64,000 nucleotides of DNA from assembly GCF_030252345.1 (NCBI RefSeq), contig NZ_CP126980.1:8131501-8195500 (forward strand), given 5' to 3'. This document shows, piece by piece, positions 26,924-37,700 of this stretch. Numbering within the stretch: position 1 is the stretch's first letter; each line of letters starts with the position of its first letter. The notes beneath the pieces were generated by a model. That model did not search any database and was not told the DNA's origin. It saw only the letters and a list, made by a program, of their open reading frames with translations. The DNA is from Actinoplanes oblitus. Lineage in GTDB: Bacteria; Actinomycetota; Actinomycetes; Mycobacteriales; Micromonosporaceae. The position numbers were made by a program, and so were the translations under genes.

Positions 26924-26937
26924 GGAAAACGATTGCC
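26924..26937. promoter_or_regulatory. LacI-family operator
   Basis: GGAAAACGATTGCC is close to the symmetrical operator pattern of sugar-type LacI repressors (GGAAANCGNTTNCC), with the central CG. It sits between the binding-protein gene (start 26885) and the divergent LacI gene (start 26989 or 27022), so one site could control both the sugar operon and the regulator itself. Confidence 0.8.
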
Positions 26938-26988
26938 TAGACGCTAAGGACGTCCTTGCGGGCGTGTCAATAGGAAGTTACCGTCGCA

Positions 26989-28017
26989 TTGCACAGGGCG
27001 AAGGAAACCGGGGAGGAAACTCTGAGCAACGAACGACGCGGCGCCACGATCAGCGAGGTGGCCGCCCTCGCGAAGGTTTCCACAGGCACCGCGTCGAAGG
27101 CGCTCAACGGTCGCGGCACCATGCGGCCGGAGACCCGGTTACGCGTTCAGCAGGCCGCCGACCAGCTCGGATTCGTGGTCAACGCGGCCGCGCGGAGCCT
27201 GCAGACCGGGCGCACCTACACGGTCGGGATGATCACCACGGACACCATCGGGCGGTTCAGCATCCCGCTGCTGATCGGCGCGGAGGACGCGCTCGGCGCC
27301 GGGCAGATGTCGGTCTTCCTGTGCGACGCCCGCGACGATCCGATCCGGGAGCAGTACTACCTGCGTACGCTGCTGAGCCGCAAGGTCGACGGGATCATCG
27401 TGACCGGCCGCCGCACCCAGGCGCGGGCCCCGATCGGCGCCGGCCTGCCGGTGCCGGTGGTCTACGCCTTCATCAGCTCCACCGACCCGCGGGACTGCTC
27501 GGTCGTCCCGGACGAGGCGGACGGCGCCCGGCGGGCGATCCGCCACCTACTGGACACCGGCCGCCGCCGGATCGCGCACGTCACCGGCCCGGAACACCAC
27601 CACTCGGCGCAGGTCCGCGCCGCAGCGGCGGCGGCCGAGGCGGAACTCGCCGCGCCGGTGCTGCACGGCGAGTGGACCGAGGCGTGGGGCCGGCAGGCGG
27701 CCGGGATGCTGCTCTCCGGCGGTGTCGCGTTCGACGCGGTGCTCTGCGGCAACGACCAGATCGCCAGGGGGGTCGCCGAAGGGCTGCGGGAGGCCGGCCG
27801 GGACGTGCCCGGCGAGGTGGCCCTGGTCGGCTTCGACAACTGGGACGTCATGGTCGACGCCTGCCGCCCCGCGTTGACCAGCGTCGACATGGACCTGGAG
27901 GGCATCGGCCGGACCGCCGCCGAGTTGCTGCTGGCCGCGATCAACGGCGAACCGGCACACGGCCGCGTGGCCCGCCCCTGCCGCCTGGTCCCACGGGAGT
28001 CGACAGCCGTCTATTAA
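26989..28017 (+). CDS. LacI family transcriptional repressor (paralog 2)
   Basis: The protein (342 residues from the TTG at 26989) has an HTH, TISEVAALAKVSTGTASKAL, and the sugar-binding domain of LacI/GalR regulators. It is very similar to the LacI protein at 18337-19311. Start choice is open: the paralog begins exactly where this protein has LSNERRGATIS, and the CTG at 27022 there has a strong GGGAGG box 5 bp upstream, whereas the TTG at 26989 has AGGAAG about 12 bp away. A CTG start is therefore plausible. It is divergent from the arabinofuranosidase/ABC operon with an operator between them, so it is the likely local repressor. Confidence 0.92.
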   Translation: MHRAKETGEETLSNERRGATISEVAALAKVSTGTASKALNGRGTMRPETRLRVQQAADQLGFVVNAAARSLQTGRTYTVGMITTDTIGRFSIPLLIGAEDALGAGQMSVFLCDARDDPIREQYYLRTLLSRKVDGIIVTGRRTQARAPIGAGLPVPVVYAFISSTDPRDCSVVPDEADGARRAIRHLLDTGRRRIAHVTGPEHHHSAQVRAAAAAAEAELAAPVLHGEWTEAWGRQAAGMLLSGGVAFDAVLCGNDQIARGVAEGLREAGRDVPGEVALVGFDNWDVMVDACRPALTSVDMDLEGIGRTAAELLLAAINGEPAHGRVARPCRLVPRESTAVY

Positions 28018-28028
28018 GGTGCGCGATC

Positions 28029-28460
28029 ATGGAGCTGGTCCACACGTTCACGGTCGCGGCGCCGGCCGCGCGGATCTACGCGCACCTGATGGATCCGCGC
28101 AGCTATCTCGGCCTGTCCCCGCTGCTGGTCGAGGTCCGCGACATCCACCGGGCCGACGACACCGTTTCGTACGTCGCTGTCGAGCGCTTCACCTTCGGCC
28201 CGTTCCACTGGAACAACCCGATCCGCGTGACGATGACCGGCGAAGCGTTGGGCCGGGCGGTCGTCAGCGCGGTCCGGAGTCCTGGGTTCGTCACCCTCAC
28301 CTCGCGGGTTGTCCTGTCTCCACAGGTCAGCGGCACGCTGGTGGTGGAGACGATCAGGCTTGCCGCGCCGGCGCCGCTGCGGCGGTTCGTGGTGGGGCAG
28401 GCTCGCTCGGTCCAGTTGCACCGCGCGTCCGAACTGACCCGGCGGATGGCAGCGGCCTGA
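28029..28460 (+). CDS. SRPBCC (START-like) superfamily protein
   Basis: The 143-residue protein begins MELVHTFTVAAPAARIYAHL, the first strand and helix of the polyketide-cyclase/START fold, followed by a sheet (VERFTFGPFHWNNPIRVTM, VLSPQVSGTLVVET) and the long C-terminal helix with HRASELTRRMA. The fold makes a hydrophobic pocket for lipids or aromatic ligands, and no catalytic residue can be identified. The ATG lies 11 bp after the LacI stop, so it may be transcribed with the repressor, but no functional link is evident. Confidence 0.75.
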   Translation: MELVHTFTVAAPAARIYAHLMDPRSYLGLSPLLVEVRDIHRADDTVSYVAVERFTFGPFHWNNPIRVTMTGEALGRAVVSAVRSPGFVTLTSRVVLSPQVSGTLVVETIRLAAPAPLRRFVVGQARSVQLHRASELTRRMAAA

Positions 28461-28809
28461 GGTCCACAGCTCACCCATAGCTCAGTCGGGCTGTTCTCCG
28501 TTTCGCTTTCTCTCCGGGGTCGGCCTTCCTTCCCGGGCCGCCGCTCCTCCTTCCGGGCCGCCGCCCGCCTCCAGCCCGATCGCGCCTTCCGGGTCCGCTC
28601 TGCTCCGTGCCCGCTTTCCTGCGGGTGCTCCCCGCTTCGGTCCTCCCCCAGCGGGCCGCTGCCTGCTCTCGGTTCAGGTGCCCTCCGCGCACGCGCCCCC
28701 TGATGATCCTCATTCTTCCGAACTATTGTGGAAATTCGCTGTGGGAGTTTATCGAAACGACATGATCGAATACTGATGGGCGGGGTTCGGGGGTCGGGAT
28801 AATGGGGGC
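28461..28809. other. 349-bp intergenic region, pyrimidine-rich then AT-rich
   Basis: The first 240 bp are rich in C and T on the plus strand (tctccgg, ttccttcccgggccgccgctcctcc) with only a low-complexity Arg/Gly-rich frame on the other strand. From about 28715 to 28780 the composition becomes AT-rich (gaactattgtggaaattcgctg), and a promoter for the gene at 28810 is likely there. No gene is supported. Confidence 0.5.
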
Positions 28810-29778
28810 ATGGCGCAGTTGTCATTGTTCGGCAAGGCAGAACTCGCGAAGATGCGGGATCGAACCGCATCGCGCAATTATTCACCCCTCAAAGACGAGT
28901 TTCGTCGGGAGCACGAGCGTCACCGTGCGTGGGGCCTGCGACGCAGACAGGCCGAAAAACTTCGCCGTCTCCACCAGCGCGCCGTGACAGCACCCGCCGC
29001 GAAAAACGATCAGACACGCCCCGCGGTTCCAACGGCGAACCCGCGTACCTCACGCTCCAGGAGCGGAGAGCCACGGCCGCCACAAGCATCCCGACGAGAT
29101 GCCGCCGGCCCATCCAGCCCCGCCACGGACATCGCACCGAACCGGCCGCAGCAGCCCGCACCGCACCAGAACGCCACGTGCCAGTCACCACGATCAGCGG
29201 CGGCACCGACAGCTTCGGCCACATCTCACCCGCGGCCCCAGCCACCACGATCAGCGGCGGCACCCACAGCTTCGGCCACATCTCACCTGCGGTCCCAGTC
29301 ACCACGATCAGCAGCGGCACCCACAGCTTCGGCCACATCTCACCTGCGGACAGCGGCATACGCACCTGCATTATCCGCAGCCCGAGCGACATCCCGAGAC
29401 ACGGAGCAGCAAGCCGCCACGCGAAATGCCGCGGGGGTAACTGAGCGGTCGGCACCCGAAGCAGGCATACCGAAGCAGTCCCCACCCGGGCCGAGGCGCC
29501 CGGGGTCCGGATGGGCAGTTGGCGTCGAGGGGGTCGCGGCACCGCGGGGTTCACTCGCGGCGGGGCGGCTCGCTTGCGGCAGGGCGGCGGGCGGCGGTTC
29601 GCTTGCGGCAGGGCGGCGGGCGGCGGTTCGCTTGCGGCAGGGCGGCGGGCGGCGGTTCGCTTGCGGCAGGGCGGCGGGCGGCGGTTCGCTTGCGGCAGGG
29701 CGGCGGGCGGCGGTTCGCTTGCGGCAGGGCGGGATTTTATTGATGAATTTGGCTGGGGCGGGATGGTGGCAAAGGTGA
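28810..29778 (+). CDS. Protein of unknown function; basic N-terminal domain and repeat-coded tail
   Basis: The 322-residue frame begins MAQLSLFGKAELAKMRDRTA, then a strongly basic, helical segment (FRREHERHRAWGLRRRQAEK) up to about residue 56. This part looks like real coding sequence and has a plausible start (GGGGG box, ATAAT upstream). From about residue 70 the protein becomes Pro/Ala/Ser/Thr-rich, with three 19-residue repeats of SPRSAAAPTASATSHLR type coded by a 57-bp tandem array, and then runs through a 29-bp array giving Gly/Ala/Arg-rich blocks. A hairpin with T-run follows at 29824. The tail may be repeat DNA captured by a small gene. I do not recognise the N-terminal family; the basic helix could bind nucleic acid. 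Confidence 0.5.
   Translation: MAQLSLFGKAELAKMRDRTASRNYSPLKDEFRREHERHRAWGLRRRQAEKLRRLHQRAVTAPAAKNDQTRPAVPTANPRTSRSRSGEPRPPQASRRDAAGPSSPATDIAPNRPQQPAPHQNATCQSPRSAAAPTASATSHPRPQPPRSAAAPTASATSHLRSQSPRSAAAPTASATSHLRTAAYAPALSAARATSRDTEQQAATRNAAGVTERSAPEAGIPKQSPPGPRRPGSGWAVGVEGVAAPRGSLAAGRLACGRAAGGGSLAAGRRAAVRLRQGGGRRFACGRAAGGGSLAAGRRAAVRLRQGGILLMNLAGAGWWQR
29181..29351. repeat. 57-bp tandem repeat, 3 copies
   Basis: Copies start at 29181, 29238 and 29295 with ccagtcaccacgatcagcgg (small variants). The unit is a multiple of three and codes 19-residue blocks in the gene at 28810. Confidence 0.9.
29564..29737. repeat. 29-bp tandem repeat, 6 copies
   Basis: The unit ggcggttcgcttgcggcagg plus gcggcgggc repeats at 29564, 29593, 29622, 29651, 29680 and 29709; the first copy has one change and the last is cut off. 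Copies are head-to-tail without spacers. The period is not a multiple of three, so the frame rotates through all three phases. Confidence 0.95.
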
Positions 29779-29823
29779 CACCCAGTGTTGTCCGGAACCG
29801 CCGGACTCGCGACCCTCCCTGTC

Positions 29824-29861
29824 GGGTGGATAAGGTTAAAGATTCCACCCTAACGCTTTTT
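29824..29861 (+). terminator. Hairpin with T-run after the gene at 28810
   Basis: GGGTGGA (29824-29830) pairs with TCCACCC (29844-29850), and taacgcttttt follows. It lies 46 bp after the stop at 29778, in an intrinsic-terminator position. Confidence 0.65.
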
Positions 29862-30339
29862 GCACCGGTCTGCGCGGACCGGAATTGTCAGTCCCGCGGA
29901 TCTTATCTAGCCACGTCTTTTATCGGTGGCGAGGCGGAGGTGAAGCATTACTTTTCCATTTGCGGGGGCATAGCAGTCACGCCCTCCGCAGTCGTCACCT
30001 CGCTGGCGATATCGCGGTCAACTCGGTCAACTCCGCCGCCGGGTTCGGCAGCTCGGTGCATACCGCCCGACAAGGCAGCACCTGTAGTCGGCAGCGCGGG
30101 CGGGGTGGTGCTCCTCCCGGGACAACTCGCCGTGAGGGCTCGGTCTTGCCCGGGAACGACCCCACCCGTGAGGGCTCGCCCTTACCCAAGACGCCCCGTC
30201 AGGAGAGCTCGCTCCACCCAACCAACCCCTTGGGCGGGTGTGCTTTCACCCGGCTGGCATCCCAACTGGGAGGGGTGCTCGCTCCAGGGAGCAACCCGGC
30301 TGGGCGGTGGGGGTGGTCGCGCCAGGGGGCAACCCGGCA

Positions 30340-30501
30340 GTGAGGGGAGCATCCAGCACGGGCAGGCCGGGCGGCTGTGCGGGGAGCGGCGTTCGTCGTG
30401 GATCGGGGCGCAAGTCGGTGGTGAGGAGAGCATCCAGCACGGGTGGGCCGGACGGCTGTGCGGGGAGCGCGCATTCGTCGTGGATCGGGGCGGAAGTCGG
30501 C
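30340..30501. repeat. 81-bp tandem repeat, 2 copies
   Basis: Two adjacent copies (30340-30420 and 30421-30501) share atccagcacgggnnggccgg, ggctgtgcggggagc and ttcgtcgtggatcggggc with scattered substitutions. The unit is 27 codons long, but no convincing protein frame contains it. Confidence 0.85.
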
Positions 30502-30690
30502 GTAGGTCGTACGAAAGCGGGTTTTGGGGTGCGGTCGGATTGGTAGCGGCATGCCTGTCGTGGGGGTGGTTGCGGTCTTGAGGATGGGTGGGGACATGCA
30601 CGTCAAGCGGGGGGACCCTGGGATGCGGGCGTGGGTTCTTCGACGAGCGGAACCGAGAACGTCAGCCGTTGGAAACGTGGTCGCGGCAGA

Positions 30691-33138
30691 ATGGGGCGCA
30701 TGGATCTTCGCCAAGGCATCGGTCTGCGACGACTGGGCACCACCGCGGAAGAGTTCCAACAGGATCTGCTCAGCAGTCTGTACTACCGCAGGGGGACGAC
30801 CATCGAGTCGGCCAGCTCGCGGGACGCTTACGAGGCGCTGGTGCTGACCGTGCGCGACCGGCTCGCGGATCGGCGGGCGCGCACGGCGGCCGCGCACTTC
30901 GCCACCAATCCGCGGTGGGTCTACTACCTGTCCGCGGAGTATCTGCTGGGTGCGCAGCTGGAGCAGAACCTGCTGTACTCCGGGACCGGCGAGATGGCCG
31001 CCGCGGCGGTGAAGGTGCTCGGGCGGTCGCTGGAGGAGATCGAGGAGCTGGACGTCGAGCCGGGCCTGGGCAACGGTGGGCTGGGACGCCTCGCCGCGTG
31101 CCTGGTCGACTCGATGGCCACCCGGGACATCCCGGCGGTCGGCTACGGCATCCGCTACGACTTCGGCATCTTCCGGCAGTCGCTGGAGGGCGGCGCGCAG
31201 GGGGAACGCCCTGACGACTGGGCGTTCCAGGGCAACCCGTGGGAGTTCCCGGCGCCCGACGACCGGCAGACGGTCGGCTTCTACGGGCACACCGAGCCGG
31301 TCGCCGGCTCGGAGATCCGCAAGCGCTGGCTGCCCGGCGAGATCGTGCTCGGCGAGCCCAGCCACATGCTGGTGCCCGGGTACGGCACCGAGACGGTCAA
31401 CATCGTCCGGCTGTGGCGGGCCCGGGGCAGCGAGGCCTCCTTCGACCTGTCCCGGTTCTCCGCGGGGCAGTATGCCGAGGCTGTGCAGGAGGCGGTGCGC
31501 GCGGAGAACATCAGCAAGGTGCTCTACCCGGACGACAGCACCGAACTGGGCCGTGAGCTGCGGCTCAAGCAGCAGTACTTCCTCTGCTCCTGCTCGCTGC
31601 GCGACATCATCCGGCGGTTCCGGATCCGCAACGAGGACTGGGACGACTTCGCCGACAAGACGGTCATCCAGCTCAACGACACGCACCCGACGATCGCCAT
31701 CCCGGAGCTGATGCGGCTGCTCGTCGATGAGAACGGGCTGGACTGGGACAAGGCCTGGTCGATCACCCGGCGCACGTTCGCGTACACCTGTCACACGCTG
31801 CTGCCAGAGGCCCTGGAGACCTGGCCGGTGCACCTGTTCGAGCGGCTGCTCCCCCGCCACCTGGAGATCATCTACCTGATCAACATGCTGTTCCTGCGCG
31901 AGGTGGAGGACCGCTTCCCGGGCGACACCGACCGGATCCGCCGGATGTCGATCATCGGCGAGGGCGCTGAGCGCCGGGTCCGGATGGCGCACCTCGCGGT
32001 GGTCGGCACCGAGGCGGTCAACGGGGTCGCCGAGCTGCACTCCAAGCTGCTGCGGGAGACGGTGCTGCAGGACTTCGCCGACCTGTGGCCGGCCAAGTTC
32101 CAGAACGTCACCAACGGCGTCTCGCCCCGCCGGTTCGTCAAGCTGGCCAATCCTCGGCTGTCCGACCTGATCACCGAGGGGCTCGGCGGCGACGGCTGGC
32201 TCAACGACCTGGACAAGCTGGCCGGGCTGGAGCGGCTGACCGGCGACGCCTCGTTCGCCGAGCGGTGGCGGGCGGTGAAACGCGCCAACAAGGTGGACCT
32301 GGCCGCCGGCGACCCGGACGCGCTCACCGACGTGATGATCAAGCGATTCCACGAGTACAAGCGGCAGCAGCTCAAACTGCTCCACGTGATCACGATGTAC
32401 CACCGGATCCGGGCGAACCCGACGGGTGACTGGGTGCCCCGGGTGGTGCTGTTCGCCGGGAAGGCGGCACCGGCATACCACGCGGCGAAGAGCATCATCC
32501 GCCTGATCAACGCGGTGGGCGCGACGATCGCGGCGGATCCGGTGGTCGCGCCGTACCTCAAGGTGGTCTTCGCGGAGAACTACAACGTGACGCTGGCCGA
32601 GCGGATCATCCCGGCCGCCGACCTCTCCGAGCAGATCTCCCTGGCCGGCAAGGAGGCCAGCGGCACCGGCAACATGAAGCTGGCGCTCAACGGGGCGGTC
32701 ACCATCGGCACGCTGGACGGCGCCAACATCGAGATCCGGGCGCGGGTCGGCGAGGAGAACTTCTTCCTCTTCGGACTGGACGCCTTCCAGGCCGTCGACG
32801 TGCAGCTCGGCGGCTACCACCCGCGGGGCTTCTACGACCGCGACGCCGAGCTGAAGACGGCGCTGGACTCGATCACGGCGGGCACGTTCGGCGGGGTCGG
32901 GCACGAGGTCGCGGAGTCGCTGCTCGGCTGGGACGAATACCTCACGCTCGCGGATTACCGGTCATATCTGGAGGCGCAGGACGAGGTGGAGCGCGCCTGG
33001 CGGGATCGGGATCGCTGGACCCGGATGTCGATTCTCAACACGGCACACAGCGGGTTCTTCTCGGCGGACCGCACGGTGGCCGATTACGCCGCCCGCATCT
33101 GGCGGGTCGCCCCGGTCACGGTTCCCCGCGAGGACTGA
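30691..33138 (+). CDS. glgP: Glycogen/alpha-glucan phosphorylase (GT35)
   Basis: The 815-residue protein has the normal length and layout of bacterial glycogen phosphorylases. N-terminal blocks are [18 protein letters not shown] and [20 protein letters not shown], part of the active-site wall. The C-terminal half has [34 protein letters not shown] and [19 protein letters not shown], the last with the Lys that binds pyridoxal phosphate. It breaks alpha-1,4 glucan ends with phosphate to give glucose-1-phosphate in the cytoplasm. Two ATGs (30691 and 30700) are possible starts, and neither has a clear ribosome binding site. The gene stands alone; its 3' end overlaps the next, convergent gene by 23 bp. 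Confidence 0.96.
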   Translation: MGRMDLRQGIGLRRLGTTAEEFQQDLLSSLYYRRGTTIESASSRDAYEALVLTVRDRLADRRARTAAAHFATNPRWVYYLSAEYLLGAQLEQNLLYSGTGEMAAAAVKVLGRSLEEIEELDVEPGLGNGGLGRLAACLVDSMATRDIPAVGYGIRYDFGIFRQSLEGGAQGERPDDWAFQGNPWEFPAPDDRQTVGFYGHTEPVAGSEIRKRWLPGEIVLGEPSHMLVPGYGTETVNIVRLWRARGSEASFDLSRFSAGQYAEAVQEAVRAENISKVLYPDDSTELGRELRLKQQYFLCSCSLRDIIRRFRIRNEDWDDFADKTVIQLNDTHPTIAIPELMRLLVDENGLDWDKAWSITRRTFAYTCHTLLPEALETWPVHLFERLLPRHLEIIYLINMLFLREVEDRFPGDTDRIRRMSIIGEGAERRVRMAHLAVVGTEAVNGVAELHSKLLRETVLQDFADLWPAKFQNVTNGVSPRRFVKLANPRLSDLITEGLGGDGWLNDLDKLAGLERLTGDASFAERWRAVKRANKVDLAAGDPDALTDVMIKRFHEYKRQQLKLLHVITMYHRIRANPTGDWVPRVVLFAGKAAPAYHAAKSIIRLINAVGATIAADPVVAPYLKVVFAENYNVTLAERIIPAADLSEQISLAGKEASGTGNMKLALNGAVTIGTLDGANIEIRARVGEENFFLFGLDAFQAVDVQLGGYHPRGFYDRDAELKTALDSITAGTFGGVGHEVAESLLGWDEYLTLADYRSYLEAQDEVERAWRDRDRWTRMSILNTAHSGFFSADRTVADYAARIWRVAPVTVPRED

Positions 33139-33451
33139 ACACCTCACGGATGAGGGCGTGCCCGACGACCCGCGCGCCCTCCTGGATCAGAATCCGCCGG
33201 CCGACGGTCAGATACGGCGCGGCGATCTCCGGCGCGAGGAAGCCGATCCGGGCGCGCCGCTCGCCGCCGTCCTCCGGACCGAACTGCTCCATCAGGATGC
33301 TCAGCACCTCTGAGGTGCCGTCGCCGGCCAGAAAGGCGCAGGTGGCGGCATAGACAGGCGCCGAGGGAGGCCCGGAGCGGCGGCCGCCCTCGGCAGCGGA
33401 GAGCCAGCGCACCGACACGACGGCCGCCGGCTCCTCGATCCGATCGATCAC
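33116..33451 (-). CDS. Small protein resembling the EF-Tu C-terminal beta-barrel
   Basis: The 111-residue protein has a beta-rich pattern. Its last third, [23 protein letters not shown], resembles the end of domain III of translation factor EF-Tu (the R-F-x-I-R-E-G-x-x-T-V-G segment). There is no GTPase domain, and free-standing proteins of this kind are found in actinobacteria without a known function. The start is GTG (33449-33451) with a GGAGGGG box. It converges with and slightly overlaps glgP. The similarity is by eye and needs a profile search to confirm. Confidence 0.6.
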   Translation of the reverse strand: MIDRIEEPAAVVSVRWLSAAEGGRRSGPPSAPVYAATCAFLAGDGTSEVLSILMEQFGPEDGGERRARIGFLAPEIAAPYLTVGRRILIQEGARVVGHALIREVFSPRGEP

Positions 33452-33632
33452 GGCCCCTCCCGCCGGGTCGACGTGCTGATCCCGGCCGAACTCACCGCGG
33501 CGTCGAGATTCATGATCATCTTATCGTCCGGGAGCGCCTGGTCGCCAGTTGCCCGGGGAGCCGATCAAGATCCTCAAAATCTTCATTTACGCAGGTCCGC
33601 TGGGGTGCGGATCGCATGCTCCCGCGCGGGCC

Positions 33633-33679
33633 GAGGGCGGCGATCTGGCCGCTGCGCGTCCAGGGCGATCGCCGCCCTC
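33633..33679 (-). terminator. Hairpin after the sigma-associated membrane protein gene
   Basis: GAGGGCGGCGATC (33633-33645) pairs perfectly with GATCGCCGCCCTC (33667-33679), starting 52 bp after the stop of the gene at 33731. No T-run follows, as is common in GC-rich actinobacteria. Confidence 0.6.
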
Positions 33680-33730
33680 TTCACTGCCCGTGGGTGGTCA
33701 CTGTTCGAGACGGAAACACCAACCGGGAAC

Positions 33731-34588
33731 TCAGCCCGCCGGGTAGAAGTTGCCGTAGACGTCGAGGGACTGGCCGCTCGCGGTGGTGGCGACCGCCTCG
33801 TAGGTGTCGCCGCCGGCGTCGCGGCCGCCCGGGTCGTAGCTGTACCTGGCGGTGAAGGTGTACGTCCCCGGAGCGATCTCGTCCGCCGAGGCCAGGGTGA
33901 ACGTGTAGAGCAGCGCGTCGGGCCGCTCGGTGACGGTGCTGGTCACGCTGGCCCCGGGAACCGACTTGGTGCCGCCGCGCGAGGTCAGGCCCGGCGTCTT
34001 CGCGACCCGGACGGTGACCGTGAGGGCGGTCAGCCTCTCGGCCGACTTCAGGGTGATGACGCCGGCGCCCTGGGTGTCGCCACTGTCCGGGTCGATCGAG
34101 CCGTCCGACCAGAGCGGGCCCTGCTCGACCCGGGTGTAGCCGGGCTGGCCCTTGGCCGGCGCCGCCGACGGCGCCCGGGTCGGCGAGGTGGTGGCCGGGC
34201 CGGTCGTCGCGGTGGCCGGCGCGGTCGTCGCCGGGGTGGCCGGGTCGGTGGTCCTCGCCGGCTTGCCGGTCGGTGTGGAGGAGACGGACACACCGGGGGA
34301 CGCCGACGGCGGCGGCGATACGGTCGCGGGCGTCGAGACGACCGGGACGGCCTGATCGTTGTCGGTCGCTCCGGCCAGTGCCCACTGGGCCGCGAAGCCA
34401 CCCCCGCCGAAGAGCGCCACCAGCGCGCCGACGACCGCCAGCCGCAGCCGGGAACCGCTGCGGCGCGGCGGCACGGGCGTGTTCATCGCGGTCGAGGTGA
34501 TCCGGGCCAGCATCGCCTCACGGTCCGGCCGGTGCGCGGCCGCCTCGGCCTTCAACGCCGCCCGCAACTGCTCGTCCGAGGGCCTCAT
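33731..34588 (-). CDS. Membrane protein encoded with SigE-type sigma factor (possible anti-sigma factor)
   Basis: The 285-residue protein has a cytoplasmic N-terminus (MRPSDEQLRAALKAEAAAHR, about 1-45), one membrane span (about 48-68), a Pro/Ser/Thr-rich linker and an extracellular beta-rich domain (about 150-285) ending in YGNFYPAG. The gene overlaps the sigma gene (ATGA), the usual place for a regulator of that sigma factor. The N-terminus lacks an obvious HxxxCxxC zinc motif of ZAS anti-sigma factors, so an anti-sigma role is inferred from position and topology only. A long hairpin ends the unit at 33633. Confidence 0.7.
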   Translation of the reverse strand: MRPSDEQLRAALKAEAAAHRPDREAMLARITSTAMNTPVPPRRSGSRLRLAVVGALVALFGGGGFAAQWALAGATDNDQAVPVVSTPATVSPPPSASPGVSVSSTPTGKPARTTDPATPATTAPATATTGPATTSPTRAPSAAPAKGQPGYTRVEQGPLWSDGSIDPDSGDTQGAGVITLKSAERLTALTVTVRVAKTPGLTSRGGTKSVPGASVTSTVTERPDALLYTFTLASADEIAPGTYTFTARYSYDPGGRDAGGDTYEAVATTASGQSLDVYGNFYPAG

Positions 34589-35091
34589 CGGGCCGCCTCC
34601 CAGCCGTCGATCCGGGTGACCGCCCCGCCCAGCAGGACGGCCAACTGTTTCGCACCCCGAGAGGTGGCGCTCTTCACCGCGCCGACGGAGATGCCCAGCG
34701 TCGCGGCGACCTCACGTTCGGACAGGTCGAACGCGTACCGCAAGACTACGCATGCCCGGCGGCGGTGCGGGAGCTTGCGCAGCGCACTGCGGACGTCGAG
34801 CACCGCCGGCACGTCACTGCCGCCCGGCGCGCGGCCGGCGAGACCCAGACCGAGCAGGCGGTCCCGGCCCCGGCGGCGCACCCACTGGCGGGCCAGGTTC
34901 ATCAGGATGCCGTGGCCGTAGGCGACCGGGTCGTCGGCGGCCTGCACCCGCTCCCAGTGCCGCCACACCTCGGTGAGCGCGTCCGCGGCCAGGTCGTCGG
35001 CGACCGACGACTCCCCGGTCATCAGGTAGGCCAGCCGCGACAGCGACGCATGATGCCGCTCGAAGTACGCGCGGAACGCGTCGTCGCGCAT
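34585..35091 (-). CDS. SigE-family ECF RNA polymerase sigma factor
   Basis: The 168-residue protein has region 2 (FRAYFERHHASLSRLAYLMTG, ADDLAADALTEVWRHWERV) and region 4 (ALRKLPHRRRACVVLRYAF, LSEREVAATLGISVGAVKSA) of actinobacterial SigE-like sigma-70 factors. The chosen ATG (35091) follows a GGAGGGG box; an upstream in-frame ATG at 35124 would add a Gly-rich tail. The downstream gene overlaps it and encodes a membrane protein that may control its activity. The regulon is unknown. Confidence 0.9.
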   Translation of the reverse strand: MRDDAFRAYFERHHASLSRLAYLMTGESSVADDLAADALTEVWRHWERVQAADDPVAYGHGILMNLARQWVRRRGRDRLLGLGLAGRAPGGSDVPAVLDVRSALRKLPHRRRACVVLRYAFDLSEREVAATLGISVGAVKSATSRGAKQLAVLLGGAVTRIDGWEAAR

Positions 35092-35329
35092 CGGCACCCC
35101 TCCCCCGCTCCCTGGCCGGTTCATTGCCTGAACCTTCTCCGGACCGGATGACGTTAGAGATCAACCGGTCGCGCCGGCAAGGCCCGGACGGACGAGGAAA
35201 TCCGATCGTCGACCCGACCCGGAGGGGGCCGTGCGGACAACGCTTTCCCGCCGGTCCGGACACCGCCTCGCAACAGTGCCGAAGGGAGCGGAGCGTGTCA
35301 ATGCAGCGCTGCAAACCAGACTGCCCGGA

Positions 35330-37690
<2,361 letters not shown>

Positions 37691-37700
37691 GACGGCCAGG

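Larger units (their letters stand above)
29779..30690. other. 912-bp non-genic accessory stretch with repeats
   Basis: Holds a hairpin terminator (29824-29861), an AT-richer region (29870-29970), an Arg/Pro-coding low-complexity stretch with short repeats (gtgagggctcg twice near 30131 and 30171), and two 81-bp repeats (30340-30501). Frames through it on either strand are low-complexity and not convincing as proteins. The region just before 30691 should hold the glgP promoter. Confidence 0.55.

Noticed and set aside
28103..28885. Minus-strand frame of 260 codons over the SRPBCC gene and the following gap
   Set aside because: It overlaps a well-formed gene on the plus strand, and its own sequence is Arg/Pro/Glu low-complexity with no start signal.
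29564..29737. Possible CRISPR array (29-bp repeats)
   Set aside because: Repeats are head-to-tail with no spacers, and no cas gene is nearby.
30199..32904. Minus-strand frame of about 900 codons opposite glgP
   Set aside because: Antisense to a highly conserved glycogen phosphorylase; composition is that of a shadow frame.
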